Shown one piece after another: positions 40,356 through 51,348 of a stretch of 64,000 bases of DNA. The notes beneath the pieces are model-generated. The model worked only from the letters and a program-made list of their open reading frames with translations, was not told the origin of the DNA and did not search any database. The DNA lies in the NCBI GenBank assembly GCA_039105265.1, contig JAPFFF010000031.1, positions 1,488,001 to 1,552,000 on the forward strand, given 5' to 3'. The position numbers and the translations under genes are program-made. Each line of letters begins with the position of its first letter. Positions within the stretch are counted from its first letter, which is position 1. The stretch comes from Tritrichomonas musculus (taxonomy: Eukaryota; Parabasalia; Tritrichomonadida; Tritrichomonadidae).

Positions 40356-42496
40356 ATGGAATTTTCCAAAGATCTCCATCAGATTAAGGTTTATAAAGGC
40401 TGGATAACGAAATGCGAACCTATTTTGATTACCTACCAATCAGAAGACAGCTTATATAATGTTGCACATACTATTTTAGCAGAATTAAATATGAAAAGTA
40501 CTGATCTTCCAAATCTGATAATTTCTTCTATTAATCCATCAATCTCAGAACTTGATATCACAAAAACACTTAATGAACAAGGAATAAATGATGAATCATC
40601 ATTATATGTTAATATTGGTCAAGCAAATATCCATATTCGAACCAAAGATGAATTTGATATTTTGGAAAAGATTGGCAGGGGATCAAACACGATCACCTAT
40701 TATGCAATTGATAAAACAAATGGAAATAAAGTTGCATATCAAGAAATTACTGACCAGAAGGGCCAAATTGCGAATGAAATAAATTTAACATCAATAAACT
40801 TTCCATCGATCATTAAATTATACGGAATTATTGAAAATTAAGAAGATAATTCAAAAATTTCCATTTTACTAAACCAATATGCATCGAATGGTACATTAAA
40901 TGAAAAGTTAATTGGAAGAAGAAATGTCCAACCTTTAAATTACACACAAAAGTGCATCATTATGTATGGAATTGCAGCAGGAATGAAGAAACTTCATGAG
41001 AAAGGAATCATTCATTATGATTGAATGCTAACAATATTCTTCTTAATGATGATTGTGAACCTTTGATTGCAAATTTTGGCCAAAAAAGAATAATTGATGT
41101 ATTTGAGCCTCGTCCTGATGTATATATAAAATATTGGTATTCACCTGAAGTAATATCTTCAGGTGATTATGATGATGGAGAAGAAAATTCTGCTCAAGAT
41201 GTTTATTCATATGGAATGTTAGTTCTATATCTGATGACTGGCGTTGTTCCTTGGGCTTCTAAACGTAATCTTCAAATTCTTAGGTTTATCACGAATCATG
41301 AAAAACCAGAAATACCTGAATATTTGCCAGAAACAATTTCTTATCTTATCACAGAATGTTTGGATCCCAAACCGTCTTCTAGACCTGCATTTGAGCAAAT
41401 TGTGAATGAGATCAGTGATCCAGATTTCTATTCAGATCCAAATCAAGATTTGGACATCAAATCATTCATTGAATATGTAAACAAACTCAATCCTGCTCCA
41501 ATTCCCAGACTGATTCTTTCACCGATGAACACAAATGAAGTAATTAAAGCAAATGAAGCAACAAATACAAATGAAAAAGATAAAAACTTTTTCATTGGTG
41601 AAGATGATGAACAGTTCCATGTTCTTGTTGAAAAGATCAAACAAAACCAGTTCTTTTTATATCAAAAGATCATTGACATTCGAAACAGACGAGTGATGTG
41701 CAAAAAAGTATTGATTCCTGAAGAAGAAACATTCAAACACGTGCAGAATGCAATGAAAGAGTTTGAACTCTTGCTCACGATTGACCACCCATGCATTTGC
41801 AAGATATTCGGAGTCAACACTTGCGAAATCATCAATATTAACGATGATGATGAATTGATAACAACGATTGCATTGTTTCTTGAATTCCTTGATTTTGATC
41901 TGAAAGACTGTCTAACGAAAGGGATGCTAACAAACACAATCAAAGCACAAATTGCAATTGAAATCATTCATGCAATGTTGTTCATTCACAATCATGGATT
42001 GATTCATCGTGACTTAAAAATTGACAACATCAGATTGAATTCTTTGTTGGAATCAAAAATCGCTGATTTGAATCTGGTCAAAATTAACGATCTGATTAAT
42101 CAGACGGTGTCACAATCACAGAGCTCTTTTGTTAAAAATTTAGGTGACGCTATTTACATGTCACCTGAACTTTTAAAGGAAGAAAAATACGACAATAAAA
42201 CAGACGTTTATTCTTTTGGCGTTTTGCTGTACCACTTGTTTGAAGGATCGTTACCTAAGTACACAATTAAGTCGAAATTGAAACAAAAAGAATTTCCGCT
42301 TCCAAGTCCTTCTGATTCAATTTCAAAATTCTGCATAGATCTCATTTCAAGATGCATCTCTTTTGATCCAAAATTAAGACCTTCTTTTGAAAACATTTTG
42401 GAACAAGTTAGATTAAATTATTACGGTTTTGCTCCAGATATCAATTTTGATTTCGTATCTAAACGTGATCAAGAATTATCAAGTGCAGGTAAATAA
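40356..42496 (+). pseudogene. Broken ubiquitin-like/double kinase gene
   Basis: The first frame (40356-40841) starts MEFSKDLHQIKVYKGW. It holds a ubiquitin-like fold (about residues 8-92, ending NDESSLYVNIG) and the beginning of a kinase domain (IGRGSNTITYYAID). A TAA at 40839 interrupts it, the same frame then continues to a TGA in the HRD region, and a one-base shift near 41020 restores reading as LNANNILLNDD. The rest (to 42496) finishes kinase domain 1, which has NFG for DFG, and contains a second kinase domain with HRDLKIDN and DLN for DFG. Both domains look catalytically weak. A partial inverted copy lies at 54205-55659. Confidence 0.7.
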
Positions 42497-42900
42497 AATA
42501 TGCCACATTTGAAATTATTTATTCTTAATAGTATTTTCAAATACCATATTTTTAATTTAATTTTATAGTAATGCATAAAAATGAAGAAAAAATTCAATCA
42601 ATTTAAAGCTGGAATTCAAAAATTTAGTGAAAAATTTTCAAAATCTGATGGAAAAAAAACTTTAATTTTAATAACTACACCTTATTAAAGTAAATAATTT
42701 CCTCATTTTTATTTTCCAATCATAAAACCATTGAAAAAAAAAAAAAAAAAAAAAGAATATGAAAAAAAGGGGCAATCCGGGAATTGAACCCGGGACCTCA
42801 CGCACCCTAAGCGTGAATCATACCACTAGACTAATTGCCCTTGATGTTAAATATATTTGTTTATAAAATATATTAAATTTACAAAAATTCCAAATTAAAT
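41441..42900 (+). repeat. Inverted duplication, arm 1 (kinase 3' half plus tRNA-Pro)
   Basis: This arm contains the second kinase domain, its 3' spacer and a tRNA-Pro gene. It is repeated in reverse orientation at about 54205-55659 with very few differences in the coding part (for example T/A and R/I changes). Similarity fades just outside the tRNA, near 42900. Confidence 0.88.
42769..42840 (-). tRNA. tRNA-Pro(AGG): tRNA-Pro (anticodon AGG), copy 1
   Basis: On the minus strand this folds as a normal 72-nt tRNA. The acceptor stem is GGGCAAT/ATTGCCC, the anticodon stem is CACGC/GCGTG with loop TTAGGGT (anticodon AGG, codon CCU), and the B box is GGTTCAATTCC. An A box (TAGTCTAGTGG) is present. 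A run of T on the transcribed strand follows as RNA polymerase III terminator. CCA is not encoded. Confidence 0.96.
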
Positions 42901-42944
42901 GATTTATAAAATAGGTTTTTTTTTTATAAAAAAAGTGTTACAAT

Positions 42945-44562
42945 CAGGGATGCATTACGAGCACGAGCCGAGCGGTTTGCCCAAAATGATTTTTGGGCAA
43001 GAGCATTGCCCGAGCAAAAAGTTCTTGCTCGAGCATGCTCGAGAAATGTCAAATTTTCCACTTTTATTACCATACGTGCTTATTATTAGAACTTTTTCGA
43101 GCATTGCTCGAGCAATGCCCAAAAATTAAAAAAGCTAAGGTTCGAAATTTTCATATTCCTTTTTTTTTTTTTTTTTTTTAAGGGTGAGAAAAAGTTTATG
43201 AATAAATATTTTTTTTTTGAAAAAAATAGGAAAATATAGTATAATTTATTATTTTAAATATATTTAAATTAAAAAATTTCATTTTCCTTAATGTTTTTTA
43301 AAATGATAATATTTTATGTTATCAGGTAGTTGAAATTGGGAAATTAATGATTTAAATATACAGTAAACACTTTTTCTATATAGTTAACAATATTTTGCTA
43401 TAAAACGGCATTCATAAGACGAAAAGGATCGGATTTAAAAATTTAAAATTTTACGTAAAAAAATCAATACTCAATTTTTTTCATTAAATAATCATTTTTG
43501 TTTAATTATTTCAATGATAATATAATACGACATTGACATTTTTTACAAATCAATTTTGAATCAAAGTAATTCCGTTCTTAGATGTAATGCTTACAAAAAA
43601 TTGAAAATTCTGATGTTATAAAATAAATTTACAATTCTTATCTGGCCTGAAATTTACCAAAATATTATATCAAAAGCATCATTAAATTCATACAAAAGAA
43701 AAGCATATAATCAAATTTTAAGGAGAGTTTAAATTCTTATATATATAGGCGTTCTTTTTAAAAGAATGAGATTCTAATAATCAATTAAAACAAAGCAATA
43801 AAAGAGCTCAAAATCATCCGCATTTTCTATTTTCAAATGCATATTTCACACCAAGTATTTAAATTTAATATTTGAAAAAAGAAATTTAGAAATATTTTAT
43901 ATCAAAAAATGAGTATTCATGAATAAATCATCGTAGTATTTGTTCCATTCGTATTTTTAAAAATTTGATGAATTTAAATCTATTTGGTAGAAGAAATCGC
44001 CCTAAAATTCATTTTATATCATGAGACTAATTGTATTGTTTGGTTTTTAACACAAAATATTAAAAGTATTAAAATCGATATCATCAAATTATTCTCTTAA
44101 ATTCAACAGGACTATATTGAAAATCATATCCACAAATTTAAGTTTGGAAAATATTGATCTTTAAAATATTTAAGGATTAATTAAAACCTCATTTATTGAT
44201 ATATATATATGATAATAATTATTATTATTTATATTTTTGGAAATAAATGAATTATTTATAAAAAATGATATAAATTCTCTTTCTATTTTACAAAATTTCA
44301 AATAAATTTATTATATTCATATATGAATCACATGATACTAAATTTATTAAAAAAAAAAAAAAAAAAAAAGAATATAAAATTTCGAACCAGAGCTTTTTAT
44401 TATTTAGAGCGCTCGAAAAACTGCTCGAAAATAGAATTTTTATCATTAAAAATCAGTTCATTACGAGCAAACTCGAGCAATGTCAAATGCTTGAAAACCA
44501 TTTTAATGAGCAAGAATCTGACATTGCTCGAGCACGCTCGAGCCGCTCTTGGTGCATCCCTG
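42945..44562. mobile_element. Non-autonomous hAT-like DNA transposon (1,618 bp)
   Basis: The element begins CAGGGATGCA and ends TGCATCCCTG, short terminal inverted repeats of the hAT pattern (YARNG start). It is flanked by a perfect 8-bp target duplication, GTTACAAT (42937-42944 and 44563-44570). Both subterminal zones are packed with palindromic CGAGCA/TGCTCG motifs (for example TGCTCGAGCATGCTCGAG near 43026), likely transposase binding sites. The interior is AT-rich with no transposase frame, so it must be moved in trans. It lies about 100 bp from a tRNA-Pro gene. Confidence 0.9.
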
Positions 44563-44647
44563 GTTACAATTTTAATTATGCTGCCACTTTTTATAAATTA
44601 CTGTAAGTTTACATCAACACCAGGATTAATGAACAGAGTAAAATCTT

Positions 44648-47093
44648 CTAAAAATTAAAAGTGTCTTTTTTGGTTGGAACAGAAAATCTTTGAATATTTG
44701 GAAATGATGCAAGAATTAAATTTTCGAGTACGTTGAATATACTTTCTTTTTCATCATCAATAAATACGTCTCCAAGAAATTCAAAGAAACGAATTTTGTT
44801 GCATGAAATTAAAAATTCATTTTCATATTTGCTTATTTTTTTGGTGATTTAAAACTTACAATAGAAGTTGATTTGAATGCACAATAGCCAATTGATTCAA
44901 TTTCTGAATCATCAGGAATATCAATTCTTTTGAGTTTCTTGCAATTCATGAATGCTCCATCAAAGATGAATTTGATGAACTTTGGAATTGTTGCTTGTTC
45001 GATATTTCGATCAGCAAATATAATTGTGTCAAATATTTTGCCTTTGTTGTTTCTTTTGCCAACAACAATTTGATGTTTTTCATCCAAATATTTGAAATTT
45101 TGGTTTAATGGTGAAATGATGATCTTTTTAATTTCAGAGAATTTAAAAATTCCATCTTCAATGATTTCAACGCTTTTTGGAATAAACAAACTTTCAATTG
45201 ATGATAAATTAAATGCATTTTTTCCAATCACACGTAAAGATGAATTTTCTGGAATGTAAACTTCTTTAAGTTTTTCACATGAAAAGAACAAATTACTAGC
45301 TAATGATTGTAATTTAGATCCTTCTTCAATTGACACTTTTTGGAGATTCTTACATGAAAAGAAAGCACCATTACTTATTTTACTAACACTCTTTGGAATG
45401 ATGATTGATTCTAATGATGAATTACAAAATGCAAAAATGTTAATTTTGGCCAATTCTGAATCTTTTTGAAATTCTACAGATTTGAGTTATTTACAATTAT
45501 CAAACGCATGACATTTGATGTATTTAATGTTTTTGGGAATTGTTACTCTTTGTATGTTTCGACTGGCAAATATAATTGTGTCAAACATGTCACTTTTGGC
45601 GTCACTTTTTCCAATAATTATTTGATGTTCATCATCCAAATATTTGAAATTTTTGTTTGATGGCGAAATTATTACATTATTCAATATATATGCTAGACAA
45701 CACCATAGGCTTTTCATTCTTTCAACATTTTTTGGAATGAAGAGACTTGTAATGCATTTATTAGCAAAATATATAGGAATTGTGTCGATTTCAGAATCTT
45801 CAGGAATTTCAATTTCACGTAAAGAATTACAATTCTCAAAAGCAGATGAATATATGTATTTAATGAATTTGGGAATTGTTATGTGTGTCGAGCTTCGATC
45901 AACAAATATAATTGTGTCAAATATGTCACTTTTAGTGTCACTTTTCCCTACAATAATCTGATGTCTTTCATCTAAATATTTAAAGTGTCTGTTTGATGGC
46001 GAAACAGTCACTTTCGAAACAGAAGATAAATTACACCATTCTGGGTCAATCTTACTAACATTTTCTGGAATGAAAATATTTATTATTCCACTGAAATAAA
46101 ATGCTTGGCTACAAATATTTTGTAATTTTGAATCTCTTGGAATTTCAAATGTCATCAATTTTCTATTATTTCCAAAAGTATTTGTTTGCAATGAAATCAA
46201 GTTCGATCCTTCTTCTAATGAAACTTTCCGAAGTTGATCGCAATGAAAAAAAGCACATTCACCAATATCAATGACACTTTTTGGAATTCTTATTATTTCA
46301 ATAGGTGTATCTGGAAACGCGCATTTGCCAATTATTAAAAGTTCTGAATTTTCAGAGAAATCAACTTGATTAAGTTTCTTACATTTACAGAATGCATATG
46401 GTTTGATGTATTTAATGATTTTTGGAATTGTTGCTTTTTCGATGTCTCGATTAGCAAATACAATTGTATCAAATATATCACTTTGTTTATTTTTTTCAAA
46501 TTAAGATTTAAAAATAAAACAGATGCTTCTTTTTTATGAATATCTAAACATTTGAACATAAATTCAATAAATTGGCTTTGCTTAATATTATCCATTTGAT
46601 TGATTTGCATTTTAACAATATTTATTATCCTATATATATTTGGAATAGGTAGTTGTGCAAGATTTGAATTATTAACATATTTAAAAAAGTGAGATGCAAT
46701 CATAATTTCTTCATTTGCAAGATCAATTGCTCTGTTTTCTTTATTAAGATGAATTTTGTATTGAATAAGTTTAAAAACAAGATCTTCATTGTGGGTTTTG
46801 ATATATTCATTTGTTTGCCATGTCAGTTTCGGAACATCAAAACTAATTGAAAGATGATGGAGTTCAATGATATTAGAATCTTTAATTTCAAAAAATTCAT
46901 TTTGGCATGCAGAAATGAAAGTTTGAAATGACTCCTCTGATATATTAATCGGCTGATCAGGTATTTCTATGTCTTCAATAGATTTATATTGATTCGCGCA
47001 TTTATAAAAATAAAATTTAATTATGTTGTATAATATTGAAATCAACCGGATATTTTTTCCCCTGAAAAATGAAATTTTTATTATGATGAACAA
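44648..47093 (-). pseudogene. Broken BTB-like/BspA-type leucine-rich repeat gene
   Basis: Read on the minus strand, the 5' part (from 47093) encodes a BTB-like or domain-associated helical region (SEESFQTFISACQNEFF, ELHHLSISFDVPKL, IASHFFKYVNNSNLAQLP). After a frame change near 46500 it continues into BspA-type leucine-rich repeats (FDTIIFASRNIQRVTIP, IPKSVIDIGECAFFHC). Three repeat blocks sharing FDTIIF are visible. An in-frame TAA lies near 45484 and another frame change near 44835, after which FEFLGDVFIDDEKESIF leads to a stop at 44648-44650. At least three breaks mean this is probably a dead host gene of the surface or signalling leucine-rich family. Confidence 0.7.
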
Positions 47094-47395
47094 AAGGCTC
47101 TAAATAAAAGGTTGACTCTTTTTTCATCATACAAGTATATTTTTCTTTGGATTTTTTCCTACAATGCATGTCTTATTTTTCTATGAATTTTTGTCATATT
47201 TTTCTATCAATTTTTGTCATATTTTTCTCTGAAATTTCAGCTACTCAACAACAAAAAATGATTAAAAAAAGAGAAATAATTTGGTGAAGAAAGTAAGAAA
47301 ACAATATTTATTACAAACAATTTCCAAAAAGTTTTCTGATATGAAATAATTGGTTATACAAAATATTGTATTAAGTAGAAAAAATATCAAAAAAG
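47094..47395. other. AT-rich spacer
   Basis: No gene is seen. There are short direct repeats of TTTTTGTCATATTTTTCT near 47190-47230. Confidence 0.35.
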
Positions 47396-47467
47396 GGGGC
47401 AATCCGGGAATTGAACCCGGGACCTCACGCACCCTAAGCGTGAATCATACCACTAGACTAATTGCCC
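47396..47467 (-). tRNA. tRNA-Pro(AGG): tRNA-Pro (anticodon AGG), copy 2
   Basis: The 72 bases are identical to the copy at 42769-42840 and in the same orientation. The 5' flank starts TTGATGTAAAATATATTT, similar to the other copies, and a T-run terminator follows on the transcribed strand. It lies outside the large inverted duplication. Confidence 0.96.
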
Positions 47468-48908
47468 TTGATGTAAAATATATTTATTTTATAATATATA
47501 ATATATAATATATATATAACGATCATTTTTTCAAACACCTTTTTCGGTTGTTAATTGAGTTTATTTACATATTTATATAAAAAAAGGAAGGCACTTTTTG
47601 AGAGAAGCTCAAAAAGTTTCTTTAGCGCTGTCTATAATGTATCAAATTTTAAACATTTGGTTTTATTAAAAAGAAAATTCTTAATTTTGAAATTTTGACC
47701 TTTGACGATGAAAAATTTACCTAAATAAGTAAACTTTTTGACCTCATATATTCTGTTAACAAATCTGTTATATTCTCATTATTTTCATTTATTCAAATTT
47801 TATCATCTGGCACACCCAAATTCAATTAATCTCATCATTCTCATCTAATCTCCAAATTCAATTATTTGTTGAAATCATATAAAATATTTGTTGAAATAAT
47901 ATATTGTGACTGTTATTTAATAATATATAGCAGTGTTTCTGCTATATAAAACACAAATTTGTATTTTATTGACTTCATCCATCCTGTATTGGTCAGTTAC
48001 AAAGAGTCATTGAATTGCATCATTGATTGGTTCAAAATTTGCAAGTAAAAGTTCTGAAGGCAATCGGATCACGCATGCTCATGGATAAAAATGATATTTG
48101 AAGACTCCCATTCGCCAAAAAAAGAGAAACAATCAAGGAACAAATGAACGTAAATTACAAATCCAATTCCACTCAGCATCTACAAGAAAGAATTTTCCAC
48201 AATAAAAGATCATTTAACATGGCACTAGGACAAAAAATACAGGTTAATTGTTACCACCAAAGAAGAATCAGGATACGTCAATGAATTAATCAGCATTCAC
48301 CAACCAAACCACGCCACCGATAACAACAATGATTATTAACAACAACAATGAAAACAATAATAATATTGGTGGTGGTGAAGTTGAATCGTTTATTGAAAAT
48401 TCTTTGCTGAGTATCCTGCTACTGTTTTCTTTGAATAGATATAACACTGTTAAGGTGAAGTGATCATCACAGTATTCAAAAAATAAGAACTTTTTGATAA
48501 ATGTAATAAGAACTTTTTAATAAATGTAATAGAACATTTTGAAAAATGTAAATTTTAGAATCTAAAATTATTCGAAAATTTTATCAAATCATAATGAAAC
48601 TATTATTGAACACAGCGGCAAGATTATTATGGTATCTTTGAAGTTATAGTACGATTTGTCTCTCATTTAAGCTTGATATCCATATTTGGAAATAATTGAT
48701 ATCGAATTCAGCAAAAAGATTTATTATCCACAAATTAATTCTGCAAAAAAATAAAAATTATTTTCAACAAGTGCCATTATGATCAGATTAAAACTAGATT
48801 AAATTTTAATATGTAATGTATTTCCAAAAAAGCAGGATAAATAAATAAATAATAATTACAATTATATTGATAATTTCGATAATTTACTCAGATCATTAAA
48901 AATCAAAA
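47468..48908. other. AT-rich spacer with possible gene remnant
   Basis: No intact gene is seen. A 10-bp stem hairpin (ACTTTTTGAG, loop AGAAG, CTCAAAAAGT) lies at 47593-47617. The part from about 48000 to 48430 has a more gene-like base composition (for example HQPNHATDNNND in one frame, and a run of CAACAAT repeats near 48330). It has no long open frame and may be a decayed coding remnant. Confidence 0.35.
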
Positions 48909-51152
48909 TTAAGAAGATCCATTACATGAGCAAACGAATTCATTACTTTCATTTTTATATTCGATGTTATGACCTTTATGGCAATGCTTTGAACAAGCTT
49001 TGCAGATATCTTTATTGCAATCACAACAGTAGTAAACCTTGCTTTTCACCAGCTCATTAGACTGATTTCCACATTTTGAATGGCAACAAATGGCAGATTT
49101 TCTAATGCATTCATCTTCCAGTTCTTCATAAATGATACCGAGCTTGTCCATTGCAGCAGACGATCCTTTATCAACTCCTTTTTTCAGGACTTCAATTGCC
49201 TTTTCAATTTTACCATCACTGTAAAGCAATTGACCTAAAATTACATAAGCATCTATTTCAGTGCCATCATCAACCAGCTTCTCAAGAAACTCTTCTGCTG
49301 CCTTCTTGTCTGAATTCTTAGAATCAGGAGGAATATCAAGCTGCATAGAAGAATACCAGAGCATCGCCTTGGAATGGCCAGAGCTTGCTGCAGCCTTAAA
49401 GTAATGGAGTGTGTCATTGAAGGAAACTTTGATATCCTTAGCAAAACTGATTCCTTTGAGAAGATGCATTCCGTAGTCAAATTGAGCTTCAGCACAGCCA
49501 AATTCAGCTGCCTGCTTCATCAAGAGCATCGCTTGGTTGATATCCTTGTCAACACCACGACCATTCTCAAGTTGAAGCGACCACCTGTACATTATAATTG
49601 GGATTCCACCGTCGCTTCCTAGTTTAAGGAATTTGTTAGCTTGCTTTAAATACCGTTCTCCCTTCTGTTCAAGTAACAATGAGGTGTACCTGATGATGGC
49701 TTCAGCATGACCTGATTTGGCTGCCGTTTCATAGAGTTGGAAAATAGTAAACTTTTCAGTGAATTCTATTTGATGATTCACAATCATTTCGGCTACCAAA
49801 AAAAAGGCTTCTGGTTTTTGATGCGCAAATGAACGTTGTTTAAGAAATATATATGCATCATTGTATAGACCTTGCTTGATCAAACATTGGGCATATCCAT
49901 ACTCGCCATTTCCAACAATTTCAGGAATTTTTAAGTTGTTTGCTACAGCCAAATAGTGTCCTTCTGCTGCTTTATAATCTGGGGGACCAAAAACGCCATT
50001 GAAAAGGGCATCGGCAAGTAGTAATCGGGTGCGATAATTGTAGCTGGCTTCTACTATTAATTTGTCAAGAGGACTTAACTCTTCTTTCTTAGGCTCTGGC
50101 GGTTGTGGTGAAATTTTGACCTCTTCATGATCTTCATTTGAAGATGGACTGCTTTTGTGTTTTTCAAGCTTTTCTGGCTTCGGTGGTTCAAGTTTTGGTA
50201 CTGGTGCTGTTTGCACAGCTGATGAGGATGGGGTTGGTCTTACAGGCTTAATTATTTTCTTATACGCATCAAATCTTTCTTTGTCAATGGAATCATTGCA
50301 GAACAATTCGGATTCAAGACGATTACAAATTTCGGTGAAAGTTGGACGTTGATTAGGGTTTTGATTCCAACATTGTTTGATTAAATCTTGATACGAATCA
50401 GGTGTTCCTTCTGGAATATCTGGTCTTATTCCATTTTTAACATCATTGCCAATTTGAAAAAGTGCTTTATTTTTGAAAGGAAATATACCTGTTATAAGAC
50501 GATATAAAGTAATTCCATATGAATAAACATCAATAAGTCCTGGATGTGCTTTTTCAGGATCCTCGTAAAGTTCTGGTGGCATAAATGAAATTGTGGTTTC
50601 TGCTATTGAATTGTAAATCGTCATTCCATCCTTAATTTCTTTAGATAGACCAAAATCTGTGAGGAAAGGTTGAAGTTTATCGTTTATAAGTATATTCAAG
50701 TCTTTAAGATCTCTATGAAAAACATTGTGACTGTGTAAATATTCTAGAGCTGCAGCTACTCCATATGAAATTATTAACTTTGAAGTAGGGTCTAATATTT
50801 TACCTCCTTCTTTATTATTTCTATCAATAACATCAGATAAAGATCCATTTTCAGCGAGTTCAAGAAAAATAAGTCCTGCTTCATCTTCACAAAAACCAAT
50901 AAAAGGAATAATAGCAGGATGTTTGTATTTTGAATATATTTCAACTTCTCGGTTAAATTGTTTTCGAGTTTCTTCATTAGAAAGATTGCCAAATGACTCT
51001 TTTTTCACGCATTTGCGCCCTGTTGATTGTTGAGTACATAAATAAATGCGAGCAAAGCCACCTCTTTTTGTTATAAATTTATATTTTCCGTTTGTTTTCT
51101 TTATTGGTATAAAGTCTTCTTCACTAACTCTCCATTTTTCTAAATTTTCCAT
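48909..51152 (-). CDS. TKL-type kinase with Sel1 repeats and UBR-box zinc finger
   Basis: The predicted 747-residue protein has three parts. A kinase domain (about 20-285) has ATP lysine K50 or K51, HRDLKDLN (146-153), DFG (166-168) and MPPELYED, so it is probably active. After a Pro/Ser-rich linker (about 290-365) come Sel1-type repeats (about 370-685; AQFDYGMHLLKGISFAKD is typical). The C-terminal 59 residues (from about 689) are Cys/His-rich. CDCNKDICKACSKHCHKGH followed by FVCSCNG closely follows the UBR-box pattern used by N-degron-recognising E3 ligases. The kinase may phosphorylate or recruit proteins carrying destabilising N-termini; that is inference. The ATG at 51152 is the first in frame. 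Confidence 0.88.
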   Translation of the reverse strand: MENLEKWRVSEEDFIPIKKTNGKYKFITKRGGFARIYLCTQQSTGRKCVKKESFGNLSNEETRKQFNREVEIYSKYKHPAIIPFIGFCEDEAGLIFLELAENGSLSDVIDRNNKEGGKILDPTSKLIISYGVAAALEYLHSHNVFHRDLKDLNILINDKLQPFLTDFGLSKEIKDGMTIYNSIAETTISFMPPELYEDPEKAHPGLIDVYSYGITLYRLITGIFPFKNKALFQIGNDVKNGIRPDIPEGTPDSYQDLIKQCWNQNPNQRPTFTEICNRLESELFCNDSIDKERFDAYKKIIKPVRPTPSSSAVQTAPVPKLEPPKPEKLEKHKSSPSSNEDHEEVKISPQPPEPKKEELSPLDKLIVEASYNYRTRLLLADALFNGVFGPPDYKAAEGHYLAVANNLKIPEIVGNGEYGYAQCLIKQGLYNDAYIFLKQRSFAHQKPEAFFLVAEMIVNHQIEFTEKFTIFQLYETAAKSGHAEAIIRYTSLLLEQKGERYLKQANKFLKLGSDGGIPIIMYRWSLQLENGRGVDKDINQAMLLMKQAAEFGCAEAQFDYGMHLLKGISFAKDIKVSFNDTLHYFKAAASSGHSKAMLWYSSMQLDIPPDSKNSDKKAAEEFLEKLVDDGTEIDAYVILGQLLYSDGKIEKAIEVLKKGVDKGSSAAMDKLGIIYEELEDECIRKSAICCHSKCGNQSNELVKSKVYYCCDCNKDICKACSKHCHKGHNIEYKNESNEFVCSCNGSS

Positions 51153-51348
51153 GTTGATTGTAAAAAGTTTGAATATAGGGGGGGGTCAACCGTCAAATTT
51201 TTGTCAAAATTATAAAGCAAACATAAAATATGAGAATTTTTGAATAATAATTATAGAACTATATAGCTCATTGAATATACTATTTATGTTTGAATGAGAT
51301 TTTAAAAAGAAAAATAAATAAAATAATTTAAATTTAAACAAATATTAA
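51153..51348. other. Short spacer ending at a TTAA target site
   Basis: This is the upstream region of the kinase-UBR gene. It has a run of eight G on the plus strand near 51178 and no further feature. It ends in the TTAA (51345-51348) that flanks the next transposon. Confidence 0.4.

Noticed and set aside
41021-42496. Independent 491-residue kinase gene
   Set aside because: It begins with a TTG inside the catalytic loop of kinase domain 1 and clearly continues an interrupted upstream gene.
47593-47617. Hairpin as a bacterial-type terminator
   Set aside because: Trichomonad genes are eukaryotic and no gene ends there. It is kept only as a local inverted repeat.
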